Source: Ypsolopha sequella (taxonomy: Eukaryota; Arthropoda; Insecta; Lepidoptera; Ypsolophidae). From it: a DNA stretch of 64,000 bases. Of this stretch, positions 1 through 10,071 are shown one piece after another. The DNA lies in the NCBI GenBank assembly GCA_934047225.1, contig OW204004.1, positions 3,662,401-3,726,400 of the forward strand, in the 5' to 3' direction. Made by a program: the position numbers and the translations under genes. Each line of letters opens with the position of its first letter. The stretch's first letter is position 1. A model generated the notes under the pieces. The model searched no databases and was not told the DNA's origin. It worked only from the letters and a program-made list of their open reading frames with translations.

Positions 1-240
1 TCGTAAAATCAATTTGACCGCACTCGTGTTTTATTTTTTATTTATTTACAGAAAGTTGGCTAACCTGCAACCTTACCTTGTGTACCATAAATAAAAATTT
101 TTTTTTCATTGTTCAACGATTCTGGATCGATCCTTTCCAGGCAGTAATAATTTTAAGTTCACAAAACTTTAAATTTTCATTGAATTTTAAAGGGAAGAAA
201 TTATAGTTTTGATTTTACAAATTAGAAAATAATATTTGCG
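1..240 (+). other. Possible 3' UTR of an upstream TIL-gene paralogue
   Basis: This stretch resembles the 3' UTR of the cysteine-rich gene at 15.3-15.5 kb. Both have a T-rich run, then 'atttatttaca', a short linker, 'agttggctaacctgcaa', then 'tgtgtaccataaa' and another T-rich run. The order and spacing of these blocks match. The simplest reading is the 3' end of a tandem paralogue whose last exon lies before base 1. A dispersed repeat inserted in both places is the alternative. No coding sequence is visible here. Confidence 0.35.
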
Positions 241-551
241 GTCACTTCAATTTTCGTGTTAACGATGAAAGTCATTATTATATTCATTGCTCAGAGGTAC
301 AAACACAAATGTTGTAGTGTGTTTCGCACACAAACAAATTTCGGAATGCATGTAGCGCTTGACATGTTGACATGTTCTATGACATGTTTTTGGAACGAAC
401 CGTTTTTTTTTCTGTCAAGCTGGCATTTTGCGTACACAGAAAGAAAAAAAGGCAAATTAGCCCGCTTAAAGTTTATATCTGAGATTTGGAGTATTTTTTG
501 TTTGTTACCTCAGAAAATCTGGTATTTAATTGATAAATCATTGGATTTAAC
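241..551. other. AT-rich spacer, nothing recognised
   Basis: One open frame (256-555, + strand) crosses this stretch, but it shows no domain and no coding character. I treat it as chance. Confidence 0.5.
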
Positions 552-1006
552 CTAAGCAACTCGATGTTTGTCGGTACGAATATTGACGGAAATGACATTG
601 AAGTAACGTTCATATCAGCGCACAATGCGTAGTGGCTGGTACGATGCTTGCTGCGTCCTTGAAAGGGCGAAATTGGAGAAAATCATAATTTTCACATGAA
701 CTTGATTGTTCGATTGAATAATCCTATGTTATAGTTATAGCTATAATTTTTTTCTATTTATCAAAGCATAAATGATTTAAATCGACCAAGCCACTTAGGA
801 GCAGTAGGCAATTCAAGCCAAAAAACACCATTCGGTTGAAATATTTTTGTCATGTAAAAATTTTGGTGGTATTGAAAAGAAAAATGTTGCATGTTGTCTT
901 AGAGTTGATAATTCATTACACATTTTTTAATATTTTTTGTTTTACCATAAACGAGGAGTAGGCTTTAGAAAATATCCATTTGGCGATACTAAGCCTCTTA
1001 AGGCGC
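552..1006 (+). mobile_element. MITE family D, copy 1
   Basis: This is one of three copies of a ~450-490 bp non-autonomous element (others at 14473-14949 and 32235-32707). It starts near 'caactcgatgtttgtc', carries 'cataaacgaggagtagg' near its right end, and finishes at 'cttaaggcg'. No frame is conserved between copies. The TTAAGGCG-type end is shared with MITE families C, F and G in this window. Confidence 0.65.
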
Positions 1007-1010
1007 TTGA

Positions 1011-1225
1011 GACCTTCAAATACTGCCAGATGGGTACTTTCTAAAGCCTACTCCTCGTTTACGGCTGGACCAAATGGCTTGAAAAAAATATATATAAAGC
1101 AATAACTCTTTAAAAATATTTGCAACAAATTTTGGTTTCGTACCATCAAAACTTCTGTATTTAAAAAAAAAAACAACTATATGATGTTTTTTTGGCTTGA
1201 ATTCCCTACTCCTCCTAATCTTCTA
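1011..1225 (-). mobile_element. Inverted partial copy of MITE family D
   Basis: It contains 'gcctactcctcgtttacg' and 'ttggcttgaattccctactcctcc' elements in the orientation opposite to the copy at 552-1006. The two copies abut at the 'cttaaggcg' end, forming a head-to-head fold-back. Confidence 0.55.
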
Positions 1226-1764
1226 TGACGTTTGGAAATATTTACACGCCAAAAAATTAAGAATCTGTTGAACTTTAAATGCAACATATCTCAAGTAAAT
1301 CCAGTAACTTTTTCTGTTAAAAATATCGAAATATGTAAGATTTCAAGGTCAAAGGCTAAGAGGTGCTCTGCGTGGGCGCAGGCATCAGTCATGCAGTGGC
1401 GTTCAGACGGGGAGGCTGTGTCACTCGTTGCCACGTACCGCGCCCTGGCGTCTGATGACATGTTTGCGAAAATATTTATAAGGATTTTTATTTGTGTGCT
1501 TTCGGCAATGGACTTAGTTATTTAGAGGATAAATTGTGCTGTGAAGTTCGCGCGTGGACGCTATAATAAACTAGAAGTTTGACGAGTTAGCAAAGAACTT
1601 TTTTTAGAAAAATTATAAATATAATAATATAATTTGATTGAGAAAAATGCGGCTACAAAAGCTTTGAAAATATATGCAGTAAAGTAAGTAGGTACCTAAT
1701 ATAATCTACCTACACAATCATTATCCATAGTTGAGTAGATATGAATAATTACTGGTAACAATTA
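1226..1764. other. Spacer, nothing recognised
   Basis: An AT-rich stretch with one GC-richer patch at about 1360-1450. A 97-residue open frame (1232-1525) shows no recognisable domain. Confidence 0.4.
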
Positions 1765-2032
1765 TACGAGTAGTAGCTCATGTGTAGAACGCAGGCCTCT
1801 CAATTTTGAGATCCAGGTTCAAGCCCCGGTTGGGCATGCACCAAGGAGTTTTTCGGAATTTTTGTGCATAGTATTTACTAATACTTACTACTTGCTGAAT
1901 GTTTTGTGCCCAAAGTCACCACCAACCACGTTGGGACATACTTATCGTCGGTGAAACGCGGGTGCACCGAGTGCGGACACACTCGGAACACCTCCAAAAC
2001 CCCCCCCGGGGATTCCTATCGTGACGTATTAT
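1765..2032 (+). mobile_element. tRNA-derived SINE (family S), copy 1
   Basis: The head has a degenerate A box ('tagctcatgtg') and a B box ('ggttcaagccccgg'). The body runs 'gtgcatagtatttac', 'ttgctgaatg', 'cacgttgggac', 'cgtcggtgaaacgcggg', 'cactcggaacacc' and ends 'cgtgacg'. The same body occurs at 11560-11895 and, in pieces, at 17.7, 31.9, 39.4 and 56.7 kb. It is non-coding. Confidence 0.75.
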
Positions 2033-2318
2033 AAACTATAAGCAACAATTCACGCAAAAAACGTTGCTCAAAATTTTGTTTTTACTTCTATCCAGCTAAA
2101 TAAACTACCCAAGTATCAAGGCTCGGACTATGATATGGTTTAGCTCCGCTTTTTTGGACCGGAGCACTATTTGAAATACTTGTTTTAGTTCATTTCAGAA
2201 AAATATGTCCCAGGCAGGCATATCAAAGCCGTGGTATTTATACCTGTAATATTATGTAGAGATAGTTGAATAACTAGAATTGTAGGTATAGTACATATAA
2301 TTGATATATTATTTCAGG
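2033..2318. other. Spacer before exon-like unit
   Basis: Contains a short imperfect hairpin at about 2120-2165 ('agctccgcttttttgg' / 'ccggagc'). It ends in a good acceptor-like tract ('atattatttcag'). Confidence 0.3.
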
Positions 2319-2398
2319 GGCATCTAAAAAGAGACCACCAGAAACAGAAGGCAAAGAAAATAATCCAACAAAATCTGCAAAAAAGACTAAGTACTGAA
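2319..2398 (+). pseudogene. Exon-like unit 1 (basic tail peptide)
   Basis: After the acceptor-like 'atattatttcag' at 2307-2318, one frame encodes a short lysine-rich peptide with the core KKRPPETEGKENNPTKS and then a stop. Two related units follow at 3721-3807 and 3984-4115, each right after a TTT-CAG acceptor and each with an 'EMxGKxNDxT'-like core. I read these as duplicated terminal exons of a nuclear, MADF/BESS-like or otherwise unknown gene, or as remnants of one. The family was not identified. Confidence 0.35.
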
Positions 2399-2468
2399 AA
2401 GTTTATTCGGGTAGAGCTGACAATATATTAATTCACAATAATCTGTGCACGTAACCTGTAATGTCATT

Positions 2469-2823
2469 CCATCCATCCATCAGCCTCGTTCGTCCACTGC
2501 TGGACATAAGCCTTTCCAGGACTTTGTCATTCCCGGTGGTCATTCTGGAAGAATTGCCCATACTCACACATGCTGGGCAGGCGGGTAGGTGAGCGCGGTG
2601 CCGGAACCCTCGCACCAGTGACGCCGCTGCCCGTTACCAGTCTGTTCCATATAAGGCCCGGCTATAAGTAATGGATATACCGCCATCCATCGGTCCCAGG
2701 CATGGTGGGCCTCCTGGTTTTTTGCCTGTGAGCTGTCCTCTTACTCTCCCCTGAATTACTTCGAGGGGGTCTCCAAGTAAGATGGTGGTACCTCCACAGT
2801 CGAGCCCGGCATCAGCTCTACCA
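2469..2823 (-). mobile_element. ccatcc-tailed retroposon (family P), copy 1
   Basis: A near full-length ~345 bp copy. On the minus strand it starts 'ggtggtagagctgatgccgg' and ends '...cagcagtggacgaa...ggctgatggatgg'. A direct repeat 'tgtcatt' on both sides fits a target-site duplication. Other copies are at 17195-17540, 31568-31904, 36090-36826 and 62090-62435, with truncated ones at 11174-11310 and 51895-52026. The GATG-repeat tail resembles lepidopteran LINE 3' ends. Confidence 0.7.
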
Positions 2824-2879
2824 CCTATCAAATATCATTGTCATTGAAATTATGTAATGTCATTGAAATTTAGTAAATA

Positions 2880-3160
2880 TTTAGGGTGCCAACAAACGAA
2901 CATCACTTTCAAAACGGTAGCCGTAGACAACGGTAGGTAACTGCATATGTCGAACCATGTTGGCGATAGCCATCGACTACCATCGAACAATGGTAGTGAG
3001 CGTCAGCTATTGGTTGCATTCGACGCGCTGACGCCGCCAAACAGCGCCGACTGCACTCGATTGATGGTATTGTCAGCGTTGTATGGTCGACTGTAACCGA
3101 CGGCTGACGCTAACGTCATTCGGTGGCAATTTATAGTATAGAATAGTAGACTGTCAGAAT
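2880..3160. repeat. Dispersed GC-richer repeat (with 7795-8100)
   Basis: The segment 'ctgtaaccgacggctgacgc' near 3090 recurs as 'ctgcaaccgacgatggctgacgc' near 7805. Internal inverted fragments ('ggtagtgagcgtcagc' and 'ggctgacgctaac') suggest a fold-back DNA transposon. No frame is conserved. Confidence 0.4.
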
Positions 3161-3163
3161 ACA

Positions 3164-3655
3164 GTCGGGAACACTATCTCATCGAGTAACAAGATGTGAC
3201 CAACTCGTAGTGATGTAGAAAAAAAAACTACATCAAAATAAACCGGGTTGGCTAGGCGCAACCTAGAGCGTTTTGTACAGTCAGCAAAAACAACGCAAAT
3301 TTTCTGATAAAATAATCACGTCAATAAGTACTATGTTCGATATAGCGTATCACAAGGTGCTTAAAAATAAAGTTTGCATGTCCTATGTTGGTACTAATAT
3401 CAGCCTGATTTTATCGAATATCTTTTTATATGAAAAAAGATTTCTTTAGCACCTTTTATACGCTCTGTCGATGATATGTACTTGATGATGTGATTTTTTT
3501 AATCAATAAAATGCTGCTTTTCCTGACTCTACAAAATTTTCCAGGTTGCGTCGAGCCAACCCTGTTTATTTTGATGTAGTTTTTTTTCTACACCACTACG
3601 AATTGGTCACATCTTGTTACTTGATGACATAGGGTTACCAACTGTCACCCGACAG
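3164..3655. mobile_element. Non-autonomous DNA transposon with ~100-bp inverted ends
   Basis: The left end includes 'gagtaacaagatgtgacc' and 'ctacatcaaaataaacc'. The right end carries their reverse complements, 'ggtcacatcttgttact' and 'tttattttgatgtag'. The ~490 bp unit has no transposase frame. Confidence 0.6.
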
Positions 3656-3720
3656 CCTAGTACGTTAAAAATTATATTACGTATTAAAACATATTCAGCG
3701 TTATTTGTTATGTTTCTCAG

Positions 3721-3807
3721 AGAAAAGCATCATCAGGACCACCACAATCTCTTAACTCATTCATTGCTTCAGAAATGGAAGGCAAAGAGAATGATCTAAC
3801 AATAAAC
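3721..3807 (+). pseudogene. Exon-like unit 2
   Basis: It follows 'tatgtttctcag'. The frame reads RKASSGPPQSLNSFIASEM, then EGKENDLT, and runs on without a clear donor (a weak 'gtggta' at 3808). The order RK-GP-(N/G)SFI-E-M-GK-ND-T is shared with unit 3, which argues for tandem exon duplication rather than chance. Function unknown. Confidence 0.35.
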
Positions 3808-3983
3808 GTGGTAATATCCTTGAAATTAGGTAAATATTTAGGAATTAATATTATATTTTAATATTTGTTTGTGAAACTTGCGTATTTTTCTTTAATCGGT
3901 TTGCATTATTTTATAATTTATAGTAGGTTAAAAATTATTCTATGTACTTAGGTAAATTCAAACTTATTTATTATGTTTTTCAG

Positions 3984-4115
3984 AGAAAAATATCGTTTGG
4001 ACCAACACCATCTCCAGGCTCATTCATTGTATTAGAAATGAACGGCAAAGACAATGATCCGACAGCCTCTGAACAAAAGACGATTGAAGACTCGATTCTG
4101 GTAGATTCATTTTAA
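3984..4115 (+). pseudogene. Exon-like unit 3, ends in stop
   Basis: It follows 'tatgtttttcag'. The frame reads RKISFGPTPSPGSFIVLEMN, then GKDNDPT and 16 more residues to a TAA at 4113-4115. About half the positions match unit 2. A further acceptor ('aatttacag', ending 4122) leads into the E/Q-rich stretch that follows. Confidence 0.35.
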
Positions 4116-4122
4116 TTTACAG

Positions 4123-4445
4123 CAAATGTATTACAAAATATAAAACAAGAAAATGAAAACCACAGTACAGAACAAGAAAATGAAAAACAAAGTGCACAAC
4201 AAAAAAAGGAACAAAAGGAAAAAAGAAAATTAAAAAAAAAAGGAAAACACACAGAAAATGTATAACAATATATAGAACAAGAAAATGAAGACCGCAGTAC
4301 AGAACAATGAAATAAACAAAGTACAGAACAAGAAAATGAAGAACAAAGAGCACAACAAAAAATTAAACTTATCTCAAGTGAAGAACAAAATAAAAAGCAG
4401 AAGACTCATGATCAAGAAAATATATACATATATTTATCAAATTGA
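4123..4445 (+). pseudogene. E/Q/N-rich decayed coding stretch
   Basis: In one frame this encodes repeats of the type TEQENE(K/D/E)xS(T/A), interrupted by TAA at 4263-4265 and a TGA after STEQ. It closes with LPADQSLQVLAR near 4450-4488 in a neighbouring frame. That last piece loosely recalls a BESS-type motif, but I would not assign it. The tandem repeats and in-frame stops indicate a decayed gene 3' end or transposon-borne exon. Confidence 0.35.
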
Positions 4446-4499
4446 GGATTTACCTGCAGATCAGAGCTTACAAGTGTTAGCGAGGTGAAACTGTGGTAC

Positions 4500-4785
4500 A
4501 GATAACGTAACATAATTAAACTTTACAGATTAAAAAATATATGTTTTGTTAATTTTACGTGCGAATACAATCTTCATAAAAATAAAATGTAAAAGTTGCA
4601 TCAACATCATTGAAACCGTTTCTGAGTACCCAAATATATTACATACTATCGGTTTCATTATGAGAACCGCAAATAACCGATACATACCACTCAAGTCTCT
4701 AAAAGCACCGAAATCAACAAAAATTGTAACAAAATAATATTTTATCAATATATTTTTTTGTTTCGTCATTATCGTTTAAAAATCA
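4500..4785. other. AT-rich spacer, nothing recognised
   Basis: No frame with domain character was seen on either strand. Confidence 0.4.
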
Positions 4786-5628
4786 TCTATCTATATAAAT
4801 AAAAATGAATTGCTGTTCGTTAGTCTCGCTAAAACTCGAGAATGGCTGAACCGATTTGGCTAATTTTAGTCTTGAAATATTTGTGGAAGTCCAGGGAAGG
4901 TTTAAACGATGAGAAAATTTGGAAAAATTGTGAGGAAAATACTAAAAACGGCAATTTTATTTTCCCATACAAACTGTTCTTACCTGTCAAACATTTGATG
5001 TTCGCCCCGTCGCGTCGGTTCGGTATTTTAGGAATAATTACATGTAGATCTAGATTAAATAAGGGTTTAGAATCGACAACATATATCCATAATAGTCGGA
5101 TTATCACGTATTTAGATTTAAAACATGTAAAATAATGACACTATAATGACACTCGGTTGTTGTGTTGGGTGCGTTCAGAAATATACTTTGAAACAGTAAA
5201 GTTCGCTTTATACGATCTGAATTGGGTACTTCACTAAAAATCAAATCAGCAACTCTTTATCAAATGTCAAAACGCCCCGGTACTATGAAATTTGTATGAG
5301 GTTTTACATTATGACGTCACAGTTTTCTGTGATCAAACTGCTTCCTTTTTTTTTAGTTTTTAGCAATTATAAAATTGTCAAACCCTCAAAAAAATCGGTA
5401 AAAATGTTAAAGATTATTTTAAAAAATCACATTGGATTTTGTCAGTTATTTTACTTTAACAGCAGTGAAGTTTCAGAATGCACGGAAGTGCATACAATTT
5501 ATCTATTACCAGCACACATTATGTTTTTAACGCCTGAAAAAAAAAAACAAAACTTGATTTGTCAGTCTGTCACCATTATAGTTACCATTATTAGTGCACG
5601 AAAACATTATTATCTGATGCTGCTTACA

Positions 5629-6470
5629 ATGCCGAGGAGAAAACGACCTAACATAGGTCGTCGAAGTCGATCGAATGTGCGCGAGCCACCTCACGCGCTA
5701 ATCGCGCTGATGACCAGCGAGAGACTGATAATGATAACAGTCGTATTGGTATGGCAGATTTGCGTTCTAGAGTGAATTACAATGAAGTGGATAGGTATAG
5801 AATGGAACGAGTTCGGGCACATCGATCACAACAGCAGCGAGCACGGGAAAATGAAATTGATCGATTCCGCAGACGCAATGTTCCTGTGAACCTGGAACGA
5901 GGAGCATTATCCTACGATCCGGAAATAGATTATAGTGCCAACAAATCTGTAACAATTGGAGAAATGTCAATCATTTGTTAACATTGTAAAGCTTTAAAAT
6001 ACAGCGGTGAATATGCAGGATTATGTTGTGCTGGTGGTAAAGTAAAATTGCTACAATTGGTCCCACCACCTGATCCACTATACTCATTAGTTTTTGGGAT
6101 GGAAAATGACTCTAAACACTTCTTGGCCAACATCCAAAAATATAACAATTGCTTCTAAATAACGTCGTCTGGCGCAACGCATATTGTACAGAACAGTTTC
6201 ATGCCCACTTTCAAGGTAGTATACCATAATTGTTTTTTATAAAATTCTAATTTGTATTTGTATCACAAATAATTTAACAAGATCATAAACAATTGCAGAT
6301 AAAAGGACAAATTCATCACCTACTGGGGGCACTGCTGCCAGTGCCAGATGCGGATCATCAATTCTTGCAAATTTATTTTATGGGAAATCCAAGATGTGGA
6401 AGTTGATAGGCGTTGTGCTCATAATCCAACAATGAAGCGAACCATTGTCCAACAACTGCAAACGTTTGGC
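5629..6470 (+). pseudogene. Helitron Rep/helicase N-terminal region, broken
   Basis: The frame opens MPRRKRPNIGRRSRS. It shifts frame near 5700-5751 into a basic, arginine-rich segment, then reads ...YSANKSVTIGEMS, hits TAA at 5979-5981, and continues HCKALKYSGEYAGLCCAGG and PPPDPL. An apparent intron with GT...AG ends (about 6214-6298) joins 'FMPTFK' to 'IKGQIHHLLGALLPVPDADH', then VDRRCAHNPTMKRTIVQQLQ. This order matches the Helitron-like N domain of lepidopteran RepHel proteins. Frameshift, stops and truncation make it non-functional. Confidence 0.8.
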
Positions 6471-6597
6471 GCATGGTCAATTATACGTTGCGTGTTTGTG
6501 CGTCGGAAATCATTTTTATATATTTACGCACCGCAAAAAATGACAAATATAGTTTATCAGAAAACTTAAAATTAATTAACTGTATAACCAGCTACTA

Positions 6598-6645
6598 TGT
6601 ACAGCAGTGGACGTCTTTTGGCCGATATGATGATGATGATGATAA
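6598..6645 (+). repeat. LINE-type 3' tail with (gat)n
   Basis: 'cagcagtggacgtctttt' is followed by 'ggccgatatgatgatgat', the usual 3' end of lepidopteran RTE/CR1-type LINEs. Only the tail is present. Confidence 0.55.
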
Positions 6646-6933
6646 CTGTGTTGTAATTAATGTAGACAAAATATTGTATTAATTTTGAATTGTTAGCAAG
6701 ATTTCTATAATAAACAAAATTTAAACCATGTGAGATATAAATTACTTAATGTGTATGTGTCGTGTATTTGGGTATATATGTTGTTACTAATACATATATG
6801 TCTGAAATAAAATTCAATTTGATACAATTCAATCTTTTTTTATTAAAGACTATATTTATCAATCTTTACGGTAAGAACCATATTTTCCAAAATTTCCGCG
6901 ATTGACACTTGAATCGGCAATATATCAATTAAT

Positions 6934-7378
6934 CTAACAGCAAAGGCGAGCCAGGCTTGCTAAAGATGTCTTGACTTGGCTCGCCAAGACTTGACGGCGT
7001 GGCGGAACGCCTCGGTGACTTGGACAAGTCTGACTTTCATGACTTTCTTCAATCTCATCCAAATCCTTTAGTTCTTCGGCAGTTAAATTAAGTTCTGAAA
7101 ATGTTATTCCTTCAGATGATGATGATGGCATTATTGAGACGAACTTTGGTTTTAATAACAGTTGTTGTTTCACTCGATTTTTTTGTTCCTTAGCCCTATT
7201 AATTCGTATTATTCGGCTCAAATTGTGACCGAATAAATTACCACTTTATGCAAAACTTAAAGGTATCAGCGGTTATTGTGAAACATTCGTCGCATATTTA
7301 CAATTTTTTTGTGCAACTAAGGCAGGTACTTCTGTTGTTCTGCCGTTCTATCCACTTTTTACAAATGGGACAATGCAT
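6934..7378 (-). pseudogene. Zinc-ribbon-like peptide remnant inside Helitron
   Basis: From an ATG at 7378 (minus) the frame reads MHCPICKKWIERQNNRSTC, LSC, a stop, then ICDECF and FKFC: paired CxxC motifs (CPIC, CLSC, CDEC) as in small zinc ribbons. A shifted open frame follows (7221 down to 6934) with an acidic stretch ITFSELNLTAEELKDLDEI. The stop and frame change indicate decay. It may be host sequence captured by the Helitron, or another transposon's protein. Family not identified. Confidence 0.35.
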
Positions 7379-7794
7379 TGTTAAAAGTAACTTCTGAAAA
7401 ATGGTTTTATTAATATCAATTATCGTAAATATCAATTATATTTTCTTGGAAAGTTTAGTGACAGTGACACTGACAGGCAGTACTATTACGTTTAGTAATG
7501 TGGCGTAATCGATACAGACAAAAAAAATAGGCTGGTACCTTATTTGTTAACATAAGTGTCTATAATCTAATATAATGTCTCATGCAAAATAATTATGGAC
7601 ATTAAGCTGGACATGTGTGCGTGATTTGCCCACTATGGAGCCGATACTTAGACTATCTGATGATGCCTTTATAAAGCTACCGGCTCTGAAATACATATGG
7701 TTTAAATTAATATGGTTTATATTTAGAGGTAAGTGATACGAAGTTAACCGGGTCAGCTAGTTCAAATATAAAAACAGAAACTTTTTATGAAAAA

Positions 7795-8100
7795 TTGTTT
7801 GACTGCAACCGACGATGGCTGACGCTACCATCATTAGACGGTTACCGCCGACAAGGTTCGACGTCTAAAGTTACCTCAAGCCTCTGGCCTACCATGAGTT
7901 TGGCACTCGATACACGTTAGCAACAGCGTAAAACATTTATATGAGTTTAGCGGTTCTAGCGGTATACGAGAGGAACCAGAATTTCCAATACATTATATTT
8001 TACGCAGTCGCCAACGTATATCGAGTGCCAAACTCATGGTGGGCCTACTGTTGACTGTTACCAACTGCAAAGTGACGCTCGTCTGTTACCGCTCAAGCCC
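7795..8100. repeat. Dispersed repeat interrupted by a MITE
   Basis: The flanks (7795-7883 and 8046-8100) share 'accgacgatggctgacgct'-type sequence with 2880-3160. The middle is the MITE listed next. Confidence 0.4.
7884..8045. mobile_element. Short hairpin MITE (family M1), copy 1
   Basis: Inverted ends 'gcctaccatgagtttggcac' and 'gtgccaaactcatggtgggc' extend inward ('tcgatacacgtt' / 'aacgtatatcga'). A second copy is at 60675-60835 with the same core 'agcggt...acgagakgaacc'. It is non-coding. Confidence 0.65.
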
Positions 8101-8339
8101 AAGATTTATAAAAGTCTGACCCCAATATCAACTTGGTCACTTTCGGGTATCCTCACATAACCGATTTTGATGACATGTTACATTAGAGCAGGTACTGTAT
8201 GTAACTGTTGTATATGTTTTATATATTTTTGCAATTTCAGTACTATCACCACTAGTTCGCAATTACTATAACCACTAGTTTGTTTTCAAAACTACCAAAA
8301 TATCACCGTGTAGTAATAGGTACAGAATGGTCACATCTT

Positions 8340-8770
8340 TCTGTTACACAGGCTATTGAGCTTGTTCACGCCACAGCGTGACGCGTGATCCGCGCGCGCA
8401 TGCGCCGGATGACTAATTTCGCAACACAGCGCTGGCGCCATCTCGCACGCCAGTGACCGCTTCTCTTCCGCGCGGGACATCGTCCGACACACACGTGTAC
8501 ACATTCGCGCCGCCGACACAAACAATATCGCGTACCTACTAGTGTTGTGTTCACATTATATACCAGTGTTGTGTTCACATTACTCCAAGACAATCCTGCA
8601 CATTCCTGTCCAAGGCGCCAGCTCCATCAGCCCAACAAGGAGGGCCGCCACGCGGCGCATTCATCCACAATCATCATCAAAGGTCAGTCAGTTCACCCAC
8701 AATTCTCAAGTGTCAATACTCAAATCCCATCAGCTCTGCATTCCTGTAACCTCGCCGTTACAGAGCTTGA
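8340..8770. other. GC- and CpG-rich island, possible LTR or promoter
   Basis: It stands out in an AT-rich window: CpG-dense 'gatccgcgcgcgcatgcgcc' and 'ctcttccgcgcgggacatcg'. A 24-bp unit 'gtgttgtgttcacatta' is repeated in tandem at 8541-8582. The block begins 'tgttacacagg' and ends 'cgccgttaca', which could be TG...CA ends of a solo LTR, but no target duplication is clear. A CpG-rich host promoter is equally possible. Open frames here do not resemble known proteins. Confidence 0.3.
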
Positions 8771-9475
8771 CAAGTTATAGTTATAGGTTTACGCATAAAA
8801 CAATGCTACATAAATTTATTTCTACCTCGCTACGAGGTGTGAATCATTGCGACGCTAGCGATCTTTGTAGAGGGGCGCGGGGCGTCTGCGCAGAGGCATG
8901 CGGGGAGCAGCGCCTGTAACTCCCCGGAGGTGAGGCCGATTGCTCAAGGCCGTTGGCGTGGGTAATCACCTTAAATCTTTACCTCAGAACGGTTAAAACT
9001 TTACTCAAGAAACATCCTTTATAATAATAAGACCAGCGGCGTAAGGCATCATTATAAGCAAGCATGCAAAAAGTTATTCGTTGCATTTTTAAATCTCAAA
9101 GATCTTTAAGTAGAATGTATAAAAATATATGCCATTTTTTTGTAACAACTACCATTACAAATTAAGAAGCAGAAATGGTTTTGCAAATTTATTGAAAAAA
9201 AATACCCACAAATTATATACAAGCTGTTACAAAAAAGCTATAATTCCAGATTTTAATCTGCACATGAATTTTAACAACTTTTTCATAGAACATGGGTTGA
9301 AATTCATCAAAAAGGGTTTAGACCTCCCATGCGGGAAATACCGCAGTTTTTTACGGAGGATTGAAAACTTATTGGCGTCATTTTCCTAGGGGAAAGCTAA
9401 TCAATTTCATGGGCATTTTTGAAACCTGAAATTAAAATACATCTTTTTGTTACACCCTGACTACGTAACATATAC
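8771..9475. other. Spacer with a second GC-rich patch
   Basis: The GC-rich patch is at about 8865-8960. The rest is AT-rich. An 86-residue frame (9129-9389) has no domain I recognise. Confidence 0.35.
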
Positions 9476-9477
9476 AA

Positions 9478-10071
9478 CTTCTGCAGAGCCCAAGTAGGAA
9501 GCGTTTGGGCGTTATGCCAGTTTGAAAAGTGCAAAAAATCGCAAAAAATTATGTACTTCATTGTCTAAAAAGTCTATCTGAGGATAATTGACAGCAGTGT
9601 TGCCAGACACACTGTAATTACAGTAAATAAAATTAACACGATCTACTGTACACTGTAGCATTTAATAAAATTACAGTGAATGGAGACACTGTAATTTTCT
9701 AATGCCAAAAGTCACATAAGTTAGTTGAAAATGGCGAAAAATATGAAAATGAATGAATTCTACTGTAATTTGGTCCCAAACACTGTAATTTTGAGCCCTC
9801 AACACTGTAATATCAGTTTCCTCATATGGCAACACTGATTGACAGTATGATTTTGAATAACTAAGGCTAAATTCTAGAAAATTTACAGACAGCTGTGCAG
9901 AGAACAAGGCGTGTTTTAGTTGAAAATTTTTGACCAATAACTAATGAAAAAACATTCAACAAATTCTTTGACAGAATTTTTAGACAATCAAGTACATAAT
10001 TTTTTGCGTTTTTTATACTTTTCAAACTGACATAACTTGCAAACGCTTCCTACTTGTCTCGGCAGAAGTTG
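9478..10071. mobile_element. DNA transposon with long inverted ends, outer element
   Basis: The left end 'acttctgcagagcccaagta' continues to 'gtttgaaaagtgcaaaaaat'. The right end carries the complements ('acttttcaaactgacataac', 'ctcggcagaagt'). Inverted arms are ~100 bp. A hAT-type MITE is nested inside at 9595-9837. Confidence 0.65.
9595..9837. mobile_element. hAT-type MITE with perfect 8-bp TSD
   Basis: Terminal inverted repeats CAGTGTTGCCA and TGGCAACACTG are flanked on both sides by 'attgacag' (9587-9594 and 9838-9845). CAG-type ends with 8-bp duplications are diagnostic of hAT transposition. The 243-bp interior repeats 'cactgtaatt' several times, probably as sub-terminal transposase-binding repeats. 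No coding frame. Confidence 0.85.

Larger units (their letters stand above)
4786..7760 (+). mobile_element. Decayed autonomous Helitron
   Basis: The 5' end 'TCTATCTATATAAATAAAAA', followed by 'ctgttcgttagtctcgct' and 'aaccgatttggctaatttt', is the form known from lepidopteran Helitrons. The 3' end 'ccgggtcagCTAG' is followed by T, and the 5' TC is preceded by A, so the element sits between A and T as Helitrons do. Inside is a broken Rep/helicase N-terminal coding region (5629-6470). The helicase part is missing, replaced by a LINE-like tail and unrelated sequence, so the copy is immobile. Confidence 0.75.

Noticed and set aside
4117..4353. Minus-strand frame rich in F, L, V and Y (possible membrane protein)
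   Set aside because: It is the complement of an A-rich E/K/Q coding repeat. Hydrophobic frames are expected opposite poly-Lys/Glu codons.
5296..5775. A 159-codon frame as an intact gene
   Set aside because: Only its last third is coding-like (Helitron Rep start), and it shifts out of frame there.
8541..8919. Overlapping plus-strand frames in the GC-rich island
   Set aside because: Two frames are open simultaneously with no domain. Better explained by base composition.
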